Shown here: piece after piece, positions 49,635 to 57,916 of the stretch
Layout: each line of letters opens with the position of its first letter
How positions within the stretch are numbered: position 1 is the stretch's first letter
Origin: Hymenobacter jejuensis
GTDB taxonomy: Bacteria > Bacteroidota > Bacteroidia > Cytophagales > Hymenobacteraceae
Length of the DNA: 64,000 nucleotides
Assembly: GCF_006337165.1 (NCBI RefSeq)
Contig: NZ_CP040896.1
Coordinates: forward strand, 4,526,001 to 4,590,000
Direction: 5' to 3'
The notes under the pieces: model-generated
The model's database searches: none
Told to the model about the DNA's origin: nothing
What the model saw: only the letters and a program-made list of their open reading frames with translations
Program-made: the position numbers and the translations under genes

Positions 49635-50966
49635 TTGGCTTTACTCGACGAACTCCGCTGGCGCGGAATGCTGCACGATGCCATGCCCGGCACGGCTGAG
49701 CATCTGGCTGCTAACCAGCCCATTACCGGCTACATCGGCTTCGACCCCACCGCAGCTTCCCTGCATATTGGCAATCTGGCCACGATCATGCTGCTGGTGC
49801 ATCTGCAACGGGCCGGCCACCGGCCGGTGGCGCTTGTGGGCGGCGCGACGGGCATGATCGGTGATCCGTCGGGCAAATCGTCGGAGCGCAACTTGCTGGA
49901 CGAAGAAACGTTGCGCCGCAACCAAGACGGCATTCGGCAGCAATTGGAGAAGTTTCTGGACTTCACGCCCGGTCCGACGGCGGCCGTGGTCGTGAACAAT
50001 TACGACTGGTTTAAAGAGTTCGGCTTTCTGCAATTCCTGCGCGATGTAGGCAAGCACCTGACCGTCAACTACATGATGGCCAAAGACTCTGTGAAGCGCC
50101 GCCTAGGCACTGCCGATAACGACGGCAGCGACGCGCCGGAGCAACGCGCGGAAGGGCTGTCGTTTACCGAATTCAGCTATCAGCTGCTGCAAGGCTACGA
50201 TTTTCTGCACCTATACAAAACGCTCAACTGCACGCTGCAAATGGGCGGCTCCGATCAGTGGGGCAACATCACCACCGGCACCGAGCTGATCCGCCGGCTG
50301 GCGGGCAGCGAGGCCAAGGCCTACGCGCTCACATGCCCGCTGGTCACGAAGGCCGACGGCTCGAAATTCGGGAAATCGGAAAGCGGCAACGTGTGGCTAT
50401 CGCCGGAGTTAACTTCGCCTTATCAGTTCTACCAATTCTGGCTGAATGCCACCGACGCCGATGCCCCGCGCCTGATTCGGGTGTTTACGCTGCTTTCGGA
50501 AGACGAAATTACTGCCCTCGAAACCGAGCACGCCCAGGCTCCGCACCTGCGCACCTTGCAAAAGGCGCTGGCCAAGGACGTAACCACGCGCGTACACTCG
50601 GCCGCCGAGTACGAGGCTTCGGTGGCGGCTTCCGAGATCCTGTTCGGCAAAGGCGATCTGGCCACGCTGCAAAGCCTAGACGAGAAAACGCTGCTTTCCG
50701 TTTTTGAAGGCGTACCGCAATTGCAGGTAACCCGCGCCCAAGCAGCCTCGCTGACCGCCGCCGACCTACTAAGCGAAGTGACTGATTATCAAATATTTAG
50801 CTCCAAGGGCGAAGCAAAGAAGATGATTCAGGGCGGCGGGGTAAGCCTCAACCGCCAGAAAGTATCCGGCGCCGACCAGCAAGTCGGAGAATTGCCGCTC
50901 GTGCTGGATAAGTACTTGGTAGCGCAAAAAGGCAAGAAGAATTACTACCTCATTGCCCTAACCTAA
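49635..50966 (+). CDS. tyrS: Tyrosyl-tRNA synthetase
   Basis: A 443-aa class I synthetase charging tRNA-Tyr. HIGH-type motif SLHIGNLATI, KMSKS-type motif KFGKSES, and a C-terminal S4 RNA-binding domain (GEAKKMIQGGGVSLNRQKV). I start it at TTG 49635 (MALLDELRWRGML), because homologues conserve the LLxELxWRGML stretch; the next ATG (49668) would cut it off. Near residues 381-388 (VTDYQIFS) the codons turn AT-rich and contain a 23-bp palindrome copy. A strong terminator follows. Confidence 0.93.
   Translation: MALLDELRWRGMLHDAMPGTAEHLAANQPITGYIGFDPTAASLHIGNLATIMLLVHLQRAGHRPVALVGGATGMIGDPSGKSSERNLLDEETLRRNQDGIRQQLEKFLDFTPGPTAAVVVNNYDWFKEFGFLQFLRDVGKHLTVNYMMAKDSVKRRLGTADNDGSDAPEQRAEGLSFTEFSYQLLQGYDFLHLYKTLNCTLQMGGSDQWGNITTGTELIRRLAGSEAKAYALTCPLVTKADGSKFGKSESGNVWLSPELTSPYQFYQFWLNATDADAPRLIRVFTLLSEDEITALETEHAQAPHLRTLQKALAKDVTTRVHSAAEYEASVAASEILFGKGDLATLQSLDEKTLLSVFEGVPQLQVTRAQAASLTAADLLSEVTDYQIFSSKGEAKKMIQGGGVSLNRQKVSGADQQVGELPLVLDKYLVAQKGKKNYYLIALT
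50776..50798. repeat. 23-bp palindrome family copy inside tyrS
   Basis: AAGTGACTGA-TTA-TCAAATATTT in the tyrS coding region, encoding part of SEVTDYQIFS; right half-site nearly perfect. Confidence 0.55.
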
Positions 50967-50986
50967 GGCGTTAATAACTGCAACTA

Positions 50987-51016
50987 AAAAGGGAGCCCGC
51001 AAGCGGGCTCCCTTTT
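50987..51016. terminator. Terminator between tyrS and the histone H1-like gene
   Basis: Perfect 14-bp stem AAAAGGGAGCCCGC/GCGGGCTCCCTTTT with a 2-nt loop; flanked by A and T tracts, so it can serve both convergent genes. Confidence 0.9.
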
Positions 51017-51055
51017 CGTTTGTAATACAAAATGCAGCGTTGAGGCTGCATCTGA

Positions 51056-51358
51056 TTACTTTTTCTTGGCTGTGCCAGTAGCTTTCTTGGCACCGCCAGC
51101 AGCAGCACCGGCCGCTTTCTTGGCACCACCAGCAGCACCGGCCGCTTTCTTGGTACCGCTAGCAGCCGCAGGAGCAGCGCCACCAGCCGTATTTTTCATG
51201 TCCTGCACTTCCGTACGGATTTGCTGGGCCATGTTTTTCAACTCCTGCATGCCTTTGCGCACGCGAGTGCCGGCGGCCGAGTTGTTCTTGTCGTAGAACT
51301 TTTCGAAGTCACCTTCCAGCGACATTACGAGGTCCTTCAATTTGCCAAAATTACTCAT
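51056..51358 (-). CDS. Histone H1-like DNA-binding protein
   Basis: A 100-aa protein. The first ~58 residues form a helical domain (FGKLKDLVMSLEGDFEKFY, GTRVRKGMQELKNMAQQIR) found in Bacteroidota Hc1/H1-like proteins; the last ~40 are a Lys/Ala/Gly-rich basic tail with repeats such as GGAKKAAGAA and a KKK end. It likely binds DNA without sequence specificity as a nucleoid protein. Confidence 0.85.
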   Translation of the reverse strand: MSNFGKLKDLVMSLEGDFEKFYDKNNSAAGTRVRKGMQELKNMAQQIRTEVQDMKNTAGGAAPAAASGTKKAAGAAGGAKKAAGAAAGGAKKATGTAKKK

Positions 51359-51542
51359 TTTAGAGGGGTTTGTTTGGTGTGGAACAATGTGTTTGACCGG
51401 CTCTAATATACAGGGATTTCAAATACAAGCAATAGTTCAACTTTTTTTTCAAAAGCCCTTTCTGCGCTATTACGGGCAGTTTTTTGGCTAATTATTGCCT
51501 TCGCCTCTAGTTGCACCAGCCCACCTCATATAGCTAAAGTAC

Positions 51543-51580
51543 AAAAACAAAACGCCGAAAGCATCTTTTGCTACCGGCGT
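51543..51580 (-). terminator. Terminator of the serine palmitoyltransferase gene
   Basis: On the minus strand ACGCCG pairs with CGGCGT around an inner AGCA/TGCT stem, followed by TTTGTTTTTG. Confidence 0.75.
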
Positions 51581-51611
51581 CTGGTAAGAGAAGATCCGTA
51601 ATAGGCGGCGT

Positions 51612-52850
51612 TTAGGCCGGAACCTGCGTTTTTGAGTACAAGCCCTTATCCAGCTTTTCAGCTACGGTCTCGAAAGCCACGATAGTTTCGCGTACGTCCT
51701 CGAGCGTGTGCGACGCCGTCGGGATCAAACGCAGCATAATCACGCCCTTCGGCACGACCGGATAAACCACGATTGAGCAGAAAATACCGTGATTCTCGCG
51801 CAAATCGAAGGTTATTTGGGTAGCATCGGGAATTTCGCCGTTGAGGAAAACCGGTGTCACAGGCGACTCGGTTGTCCCGATATTGAAGCCTTTTTCGCGC
51901 AGGCCACTTTGCAGGGCGCGCACCACCGTCCAGAGGTTTTCTTTCAATTCCGGCTTGGTACGCAGGAGCTCCAAACGCTTCAAAGCACCCACTACAAGCG
52001 GCATAGGCAGCGATTTTGCGAAAATTTGGCTACGCATATTGTAACGCAAATATTCAATTACGCTCTCGGGTCCGCCGACGAAGGCGCCGATGCTTGCCAT
52101 CGACTTGGCAAACGTCGAAAAATATAGGTCAATGCCGTCCTGAACGCCTTGTTCTTCGCCCGTTCCGGCGCCTGTAGCACCCATTGTACCGAAGCCGTGG
52201 GCGTCGTCAACGAACAAGCGGAACTCGTATTTTTCCTTCAGCGCGATCACGCCTTTTAGGTTGCCCATGTTGCCCGACATGCCAAACACTCCCTCCGTAA
52301 TCACGAGGATGCCGCCACCGGTTTCGTCGGTCATGCGCTTGGCGCGCTGCAACTGCTTTTCGAGGCTCTCCATGTCGTTGTGCGGATACACAAAGCGCTT
52401 GCCCTGGTGCAACCGTACGCCGTCGATGATGCAGGCGTGCGACTCGGCATCGTACACGATCACGTCATGACGATTCACGAGCGCGTCGATGATGGATACC
52501 ACGCCCTGGTAACCGAAGTTGAGCAGCAGCACATCCGGCTTCTTGATGAAATCGGCCAGCTCGGCTTCCAGTTGTTCGTGCAGGTTCGAGTTACCCGACA
52601 TAATCCGGGCGCCCATCGGCATGGCCATGCCCCATTCGGCCGCCGCTTCGGCATCGGCCTTGCGCACTTCGGGGTGGTTGGCCAGCCCCAAATAGTTGTT
52701 CAGGCTCCAGGTGAGTACCTCTTTGCCACGAAAAATCATGCGGGGCTTAATCTCGCCTTCCAGCTTAGGGAAAGTAAAGTAGCCGTGTGCGTAGTGCGAG
52801 TGGCTGCCCAGCGGGCCGCGGTTAGAGGCAATCTTCTCGAAAAGATCCAC
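51612..52850 (-). CDS. spt: Serine palmitoyltransferase (alpha-oxoamine synthase)
   Basis: A 412-aa PLP enzyme that condenses L-serine with a fatty acyl-CoA to 3-ketosphinganine, the first step of sphingolipid synthesis, typical of Bacteroidota. GSHSHYAHGYFTFPKLEG, the cofactor-binding HGFGTMGATGAGTGEE stretch, and the lysine in TFAKSMASIGAFVGG are characteristic. I start it at GTG 52850 (VDLFEKIASNRG), because homologues begin with MDLFEK; a further upstream GTG (52901) lies before conserved sequence. TACTTTTG with TTG 20 bp further upstream forms a promoter. Related family members are KBL and AONS, but length and motifs favour SPT. Confidence 0.85.
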   Translation of the reverse strand: MDLFEKIASNRGPLGSHSHYAHGYFTFPKLEGEIKPRMIFRGKEVLTWSLNNYLGLANHPEVRKADAEAAAEWGMAMPMGARIMSGNSNLHEQLEAELADFIKKPDVLLLNFGYQGVVSIIDALVNRHDVIVYDAESHACIIDGVRLHQGKRFVYPHNDMESLEKQLQRAKRMTDETGGGILVITEGVFGMSGNMGNLKGVIALKEKYEFRLFVDDAHGFGTMGATGAGTGEEQGVQDGIDLYFSTFAKSMASIGAFVGGPESVIEYLRYNMRSQIFAKSLPMPLVVGALKRLELLRTKPELKENLWTVVRALQSGLREKGFNIGTTESPVTPVFLNGEIPDATQITFDLRENHGIFCSIVVYPVVPKGVIMLRLIPTASHTLEDVRETIVAFETVAEKLDKGLYSKTQVPA

Positions 52851-52933
52851 GGGGGAATGATTTAAGTGTTGAAGAAACAGGCGGTTATGCAGCTGGCACA
52901 CCCTCCCTATGATGCTAAAGTTACAGGAAACCG

Positions 52934-52941
52934 CAAAAGTA
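52934..52941 (-). promoter_or_regulatory. Promoter of the serine palmitoyltransferase gene
   Basis: Minus-strand TACTTTTG with TTG 20 bp upstream of it (-33 element), matching the Bacteroidota pattern, 84 bp before the GTG. Confidence 0.65.
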
Positions 52942-53103
52942 CGCCCTCATGGCTTGGCTTCCAACTTATTCGGCTTGCCGTATAAAACATCCGCAGTGCT
53001 TTTGGGAGCCGTTAGAATGGCGTTTCTTTGGGTAAATATCCGGGGTCGATCGGCAAAAAAATTCCCTGCAAACCACCGACTGGCGCCCGCCAACCCACCA
53101 CCC

Positions 53104-54612
53104 ATGAAGAAAATCCGGAAATTGCTGGTCGCTAACCGCGGCGAAATTGCGTTGCGCGTGCTGCGTTCGGCCCGCGAGATGGGCCTTGAAACCGTCGCGA
53201 TCTTCAGCGAAGCCGACCGCAATGCCTTGCACGTGCGCTACGCCGACGAAGCCGTCTGCGTCGGCGGACCCCAATCGAGCGAAAGTTACCTACGTGGCGA
53301 CGTGATCCTGGACGTGTGCCGCCGCCTCGGCGTCGATGCCATTCACCCTGGCTACGGCTTCCTGTCCGAAAATGCCGGCTTTGCGCGCATGGTAAAAGAG
53401 GCCGGTTTGATCTTCGTCGGCCCGTCGCCCGAAGCTATGGAGCTGATGGGCTCGAAGCTGGCGGCCAAAGCAGCCGTGGCCAACTACAATATTCCGCTGG
53501 TGCCCGGCACCGAAGAAGCCATCACCGATGTGGCGGCGGCCAAGCGCATTGCGGGCGAGGTCGGTTTTCCCATCCTGATTAAAGCTTCCGCGGGCGGCGG
53601 CGGCAAAGGCATGCGGATCGTCAACCGCCAAGAGGAATTTGAGGAACAAATGCAACTAGCTGTATCAGAAGCAGTTAGTGCATTCGGCGATGGATCCGTA
53701 TTTATAGAGAAATACATCGGCTCGCCGCGCCACATCGAGATTCAGGTGTTGGGCGACGAGCACGGCAATATCGTGCATTTATTTGAGCGCGAGTGCTCGA
53801 TTCAGCGTCGCCACCAGAAGGTAATCGAAGAAGCTCCGTCGTCGGTGCTCACGCCGGAGTTGCGCGAAGCCATGGGCCGCTGCGCCGTGGACGTGGCCCG
53901 CGCTTGCAACTACACCGGAGCCGGCACGGTCGAGTTCCTGCTCGACGAAAACAAGAATTTTTACTTCCTGGAGATGAACACGCGCCTCCAGGTAGAACAC
54001 CCTGTAACGGAGCAAATTACGGGTCTTGACCTCGTAAAAGAGCAAATCAAGGTGGCACAGGGCGAGCCGCTTTCCTTTGCGCAGGAGGATTTGGCCATCA
54101 ACGGCCATGCCCTAGAATTGCGCGTGTACGCCGAAGATCCGCAGAACAACTTCCTGCCCGACATCGGTACGCTCACGACTTACGTGCGACCGCAAGGCCC
54201 CGGCGTGCGCGTCGACGACGGCTTTGAGCAAGGCATGGACATTCCAATCTATTACGACCCGATGATTGCCAAGCTCGTCACCTTCGGCAAAGACCGCACG
54301 GAGGCCATCGAGCGCATGCTCCGCGCCATCGACGAGTACCAGATCACCGGCATCGAAACCACGCTGCCCTTCGGCCGCTACGTGCTCCAGCACCCGGCCT
54401 TCGTAAGCGGCAACTTCGACACCAATTTCATCCGCGACCACTTCACCCCCGCCGACCTCGCTCCTGCGCCCCTGGATGAAGCCACCGGCAAACTGGTCGC
54501 GGTCCTCGGCGCCATGCTACTGGAAACGAAAAAGCCCCCGGTAGCGTCCGCTACAACTGAATCGGTTGCGCCGGAGTCAAAGTGGCGACGCAACCGATTG
54601 GGAACGAGATAA
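53104..54612 (+). CDS. accC: Biotin carboxylase (acetyl/propionyl-CoA carboxylase subunit)
   Basis: A 502-aa ATP-grasp enzyme carboxylating the biotin prosthetic group. KKIRKLLVANRGEIALRVLR, HPGYGFLSENAGFA, the glycine-rich ATP loop ASAGGGGKGMR, and catalytic MNTRLQVEHPVTE are all intact. It lacks the BCCP domain, which must be a separate gene. I start it at ATG 53104; an upstream extension to 52909 is non-conserved. The ~45-residue C-terminal tail is slightly longer than in accC. Residues near 185-192 use AT-rich codons. No partner genes lie beside it, so acetyl- versus propionyl-CoA use cannot be decided. Confidence 0.92.
   Translation: MKKIRKLLVANRGEIALRVLRSAREMGLETVAIFSEADRNALHVRYADEAVCVGGPQSSESYLRGDVILDVCRRLGVDAIHPGYGFLSENAGFARMVKEAGLIFVGPSPEAMELMGSKLAAKAAVANYNIPLVPGTEEAITDVAAAKRIAGEVGFPILIKASAGGGGKGMRIVNRQEEFEEQMQLAVSEAVSAFGDGSVFIEKYIGSPRHIEIQVLGDEHGNIVHLFERECSIQRRHQKVIEEAPSSVLTPELREAMGRCAVDVARACNYTGAGTVEFLLDENKNFYFLEMNTRLQVEHPVTEQITGLDLVKEQIKVAQGEPLSFAQEDLAINGHALELRVYAEDPQNNFLPDIGTLTTYVRPQGPGVRVDDGFEQGMDIPIYYDPMIAKLVTFGKDRTEAIERMLRAIDEYQITGIETTLPFGRYVLQHPAFVSGNFDTNFIRDHFTPADLAPAPLDEATGKLVAVLGAMLLETKKPPVASATTESVAPESKWRRNRLGTR
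53654..53676. repeat. Possible 23-bp palindrome copy inside accC
   Basis: AACTAGCTGT-ATC-AGAAGCAGTT; weak match to the family, within a patch of AT-rich codons (QLAVSEAVS). Could be chance. Confidence 0.25.
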
Positions 54613-54625
54613 AGACCCTTTAATG

Positions 54626-54655
54626 AAAAAGCCCGGCCTTAAGGCCGGGCTTTTT
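54626..54655. terminator. Perfect 30-bp palindromic terminator after accC
   Basis: AAAAAGCCCGGCCTT immediately followed by its reverse complement AAGGCCGGGCTTTTT; works in both directions. Confidence 0.93.
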
Positions 54656-54686
54656 GCTTGTGGCACCTGCTTGTTCATCAAGTAGT

Positions 54687-54758
54687 AATTGTGCTTGGTT
54701 CATCCAACGAATGGCTTACAGTTGTGCGGGCTTTTCTTAGGATAAACCAAGCACAATT
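54687..54758. repeat. 19-bp inverted repeat in the accC-bshB1 spacer
   Basis: Arms 54687-54705 (AATTGTGCTTGGTTCATCC) and 54740-54758 are complementary with one mismatch, separated by 34 nt. No T-run; could be a remnant of a small element or a structured RNA. Confidence 0.7.
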
Positions 54759-54800
54759 GGAGACAGCTTGGTGTATGTCCAGCAATGAAGTCCACCGTGC

Positions 54801-55520
54801 CTATATCAAATCCGACAAATCACGCACGCCGATCATGCGCTCGCGGGTAAAGCCTTCGCCGAATTCTACGCCGATGAGGTGGCCCATTTCGCGGCCGCGG
54901 GCTTCGAGGAAATTCTGAAAGCCAGGCGTCGTCAGGTAGGTGTTTGGCTCTTTGCCGTCGATGTTGAAGAACTGCGACTGAAACGCTTCAATCGAAGCCT
55001 TTTTCTTATCCCAATACGCCGAAACATCGACTACAAAGTCGGGCATGATGAGGCGATCCTGAATGTAATGGTAGACGTACTTGGGGCGCCACGCGGCCTG
55101 GGGCTGGCCGGCGGCATCGAGCGTTTCAATCATGCGAAGGCCCGCCAGAAAGCAGGCTTCTGAGGTGAGTTGGGCACCGCGGCCGTGGTCGGGGTGGCGG
55201 TCGTGGATGGCGTTGGAGAGCACGATATCCGGCTGAAACAGGCGCAACGCCGCAATGATAGGCAGCTGGTGCTCACGGTCGTTTTGGAAAAAGCCGTCGG
55301 GCAGCCCTAGGTTTTCGCGCACGTGCACGCCCAGTATATTGGCCGCAGCTTCCGCTTCTGCTGCCCGAATTTCCGGCGTGCCCCGGGTGCCCAACTCACC
55401 ACGCGTCAGGTCCAGAATGCCCACTTTCTTGCCTTGGGCTACGGCGGCGGCCAACGTACCGCCGCAGGTCATTTCGACGTCGTCGGGGTGCGCGGCAATG
55501 GCCAGAATATCGAGTTTCAT
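54801..55520 (-). CDS. bshB1: Bacillithiol biosynthesis deacetylase BshB1
   Basis: A 239-aa LmbE/PIG-L family zinc deacetylase that removes the acetyl group from GlcNAc-malate in bacillithiol synthesis. The motif AAHPDDVEMTCGG (10-22) and HDRHPDHGRGAQL (about 110-122) give the metal-binding residues. I start at ATG 55520 (MKLDILAIAAHPDD); an upstream in-frame start at 55535 is possible. bshA and bshC are not in the window. A long AT-rich hairpin lies 23 bp upstream of the ATG. Confidence 0.92.
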   Translation of the reverse strand: MKLDILAIAAHPDDVEMTCGGTLAAAVAQGKKVGILDLTRGELGTRGTPEIRAAEAEAAANILGVHVRENLGLPDGFFQNDREHQLPIIAALRLFQPDIVLSNAIHDRHPDHGRGAQLTSEACFLAGLRMIETLDAAGQPQAAWRPKYVYHYIQDRLIMPDFVVDVSAYWDKKKASIEAFQSQFFNIDGKEPNTYLTTPGFQNFLEARGREMGHLIGVEFGEGFTRERMIGVRDLSDLI

Positions 55521-55542
55521 AGGTTCAGCAAGCAAGAAGTCT

Positions 55543-55579
55543 CAATCATAAGTAATTGATTATTAATTACTTATGATTG
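55543..55579. repeat. Long hairpin containing a 23-bp palindrome copy
   Basis: Perfect 15-bp arms CAATCATAAGTAATT/AATTACTTATGATTG with a 7-nt loop; the 23-bp motif AAGTAATTGA-TTA-TTAATTACTT is at 55550-55572. It sits between bshB1 and the M23 peptidase gene. Confidence 0.8.
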
Positions 55580-55598
55580 AGGCTTGGTTAAAGCTAAG

Positions 55599-56717
55599 TT
55601 ATTTGATTCGTAGTGTACGTCCCGGCCGCAAGGTTGAGGTGCTGCCGTTCAGGCGCTTCAGCTGCCCAACCGACACACCGTATTTTTCCGCGATTTCGGA
55701 AAGCGTATCGCCGCTGCGAATGCGGTGCGTTACTACCCGGCGGGCCGCCGATGGTTTGCTGGTATGGCTGCGGGCGGCGGCTTTGGCGCGTAAGGCTTGG
55801 CTGTAATAGCTAAAAAGTGCCGACGTAATCTGAAAATTGTCTTTCCAGAGTTTGTAATCCGGGAAGTCGTACATCTTCTCAGGATCGATGGGATTGCCTT
55901 CGTAGCGTACCTCGAAGTGCAAATGCGAGCCCGTGCTGCGGCCCGTGCTGCCGCCGTATCCGATCAACTGGCCCGCCTTCACGAAGGTACCGGGCGTGAC
56001 CAAGGCTTTCTGCAGATGGCCATACAAAGTTTCAATGCCGTTGTAGTGCCTGACCAACAGATAGTTGCCGTAGCCCGAGCCGTCCCATTTCGAAATGCGC
56101 ACGACGCCGTCGAAGGCAGCTTTTACCGAGTCGCCGGTTTCTAGGTCGAGGTCGTCGCCGTAGTGCCAACGGTAGCCGCGAAATCCAAAATCTGAGGTGA
56201 TGGGCGTGCTGTTAAGCGGCATTTTGGCAAAGCGCTTACGCTGTGGATCGGTCAGTTGCAGGCTCAGCGTATCGCGCAGGCGCCGCCCATCCACACGATA
56301 CGGGTTGATGTTGTGCGTGTCCCAAATCGAATAGTAGCCCGCTACCTGAATCCAAGAGCTGTCTATTAGCACTTGTTCCGCCATCTCCACAATCTGCTGG
56401 CCACCTTCGTTGAGCGTGGTCGTGTCCTCACTCACGATGGACAGTTTTTTGGCCGGATTGAAGAAAATGGACTTCGACGCGTCGGAGTTGTCGTCGGGCA
56501 ATTCCTCGGTTTCAATCAGCACCGTCGTATCTGGCCGGACATACCGAATGGATGGTGATTTGATGCGGAAGAAATCTTTCCGCTTGCGGGCATCACCGGA
56601 CTTGGCCTTCGTCTGGGGCGCTTTGCGCTGTTGTGCCAGTACGCGCCCAGGCGCCAACGACAGCACCAGCAGCACGAACGGCACCAGCCAATATTTCACG
56701 AATTTCAGCAAGGACAA
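55599..56717 (-). CDS. Exported M23 metallopeptidase with C-terminal LysM
   Basis: A 372-aa cell-wall endopeptidase. Signal peptide at 1-28; a ~150-residue N-terminal region; M23 domain with HYGDDLDLETGD (zinc His and Asp), YGNYLLVRHYNGIETLYGHL and the second motif GSHLHFE; C-terminal LysM (HRIRSGDTLSEIAEKYGVSVGQLKRLNG) that binds peptidoglycan. Likely a D,D-endopeptidase for peptidoglycan growth or division. The start appears to be TTG 56717; there is no ATG in frame upstream, and a GTG 6 codons downstream is an alternative. Confidence 0.88.
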   Translation of the reverse strand: MSLLKFVKYWLVPFVLLVLSLAPGRVLAQQRKAPQTKAKSGDARKRKDFFRIKSPSIRYVRPDTTVLIETEELPDDNSDASKSIFFNPAKKLSIVSEDTTTLNEGGQQIVEMAEQVLIDSSWIQVAGYYSIWDTHNINPYRVDGRRLRDTLSLQLTDPQRKRFAKMPLNSTPITSDFGFRGYRWHYGDDLDLETGDSVKAAFDGVVRISKWDGSGYGNYLLVRHYNGIETLYGHLQKALVTPGTFVKAGQLIGYGGSTGRSTGSHLHFEVRYEGNPIDPEKMYDFPDYKLWKDNFQITSALFSYYSQALRAKAAARSHTSKPSAARRVVTHRIRSGDTLSEIAEKYGVSVGQLKRLNGSTSTLRPGRTLRIK

Positions 56718-56844
56718 TAGATGTTGAGGAGCCGCGCTTCAGCTTGATGACGCGGCAAGGTAACCAACGAAACGAGAAAGGTACGGCAGCTAGTGCACAC
56801 AGGCCACCGTACGCTGTCTTCTCGCTCGGGATAAAATTTTGTGC

Positions 56845-57789
56845 TTAATGGTCGCCTAACGCAGCCAAGTAACGCTCTGCGTCGAGGGCAGCCATGCAGC
56901 CGCTACCCGCTGCCGTCACGGCTTGGCGGTACGTGTAATCCTGCACGTCGCCGCAGGCAAACACGCCATCGACGTTGGTCTTGGCCGAGCCTGGAATAGT
57001 CTTCAGGTAGCCCTGCTCGTCGTGGTGCAGATAGGGCTGGAAAATCTTGGAATTGGGCTCATGACCAATAGCCACGAAAAAGCCTTTGATCGGAATCTCG
57101 CGGGTTTCGTGCGTCAAAATATTCTTCACTCGAACCGCTTCCACGCCATCCTGGCCCAAAATTTCATCTGTGGCCGTGTTCCAAAGCACTTCAATCTTGG
57201 GGTTGTCAACGACGCGTTTCTGCATGATTTTCGAAGCCCGCATCTCCCCTTTGCGCACTAGCATGTATACTTTGTTGCACAAGTTGGCCAGATACGTGGC
57301 TTCTTCCGCGGCTGTGTCGCCGGCGCCTACAATGGCCACATCCTGACCGCGGTAGAAGAACCCATCGCAAACGGCGCAGGCCGAAACGCCCATGCCGTTC
57401 AGGCGGGCCTCCGACTCGATTCCGAGCCATTTGGCCGAAGCACCAGTGGCAATAATCACGGCATCCGCCGTAATTTCTTTGTTTTCGTCGATTGTAATGC
57501 GGTGTGGATGGCCGGAGAAGTCAACAGCTGTTGCCAAGCCATAACGGATATCGGTACCGAAGCGCTCGGCTTGCTTTTTCAAATCTTCCATCATCTCCGG
57601 GCCCATTACGCCATCCGGGTAGCCCGGAAAGTTTTCGACGTCGTTGGTGATGGTCAGTTGGCCGCCGGGTTGCAGGCCTTGGTACATTACAGGTTTGAGG
57701 TTGGCACGAGCGGCATAAATAGCTGCTGTATAACCAGCTGGTCCTGAGCCAATTATCAAACAATGAACGTGTTCAGTGGTCGTATTCAT
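56845..57789 (-). CDS. trxB: Thioredoxin-disulfide reductase
   Basis: A 314-aa flavoprotein using NADPH to reduce thioredoxin. FAD motif GSGPAGYTAAIYAARANL (13-30), the redox-active CAVC (SACAVCDGFFY, about 135-145), NADPH motif GAGDTAAEEATYLA, and the C-terminal GVFACGDVQDYTYRQAVTAAGSGC. ATG at 57789. A TACCTTTG box lies 27 bp upstream. Unlinked to a thioredoxin gene. Confidence 0.96.
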   Translation of the reverse strand: MNTTTEHVHCLIIGSGPAGYTAAIYAARANLKPVMYQGLQPGGQLTITNDVENFPGYPDGVMGPEMMEDLKKQAERFGTDIRYGLATAVDFSGHPHRITIDENKEITADAVIIATGASAKWLGIESEARLNGMGVSACAVCDGFFYRGQDVAIVGAGDTAAEEATYLANLCNKVYMLVRKGEMRASKIMQKRVVDNPKIEVLWNTATDEILGQDGVEAVRVKNILTHETREIPIKGFFVAIGHEPNSKIFQPYLHHDEQGYLKTIPGSAKTNVDGVFACGDVQDYTYRQAVTAAGSGCMAALDAERYLAALGDH

Positions 57790-57815
57790 TTGCTACTAAA
57801 AGCAGGTTGAGTGGG

Positions 57816-57823
57816 CAAAGGTA
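57816..57823 (-). promoter_or_regulatory. trxB promoter, -7 box
   Basis: Minus-strand TACCTTTG, 27 bp upstream of the trxB ATG. Confidence 0.55.
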
Positions 57824-57867
57824 CGCCGCAGCTCCGCAGTCGCGGACTAAGCAGCAGTACATAAAAG

Positions 57868-57897
57868 AAAAACCCCAACTGCTGGGCTGGGGTTTTT
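57868..57897 (-). terminator. rpoD terminator
   Basis: 10-bp stem AAAAACCCCA/TGGGGTTTTT with a 10-nt loop; on the minus strand it ends in TTTTTC. Confidence 0.85.
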
Positions 57898-57916
57898 AAA
57901 GCGAGGGAGTAAAAAC

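Noticed and set aside
54660..54675. TGGCACCTGCTTGTTC as a sigma54 promoter
   Set aside because: The -12 element does not fit (TGTT instead of TTGC) and no gene lies suitably downstream on that strand.
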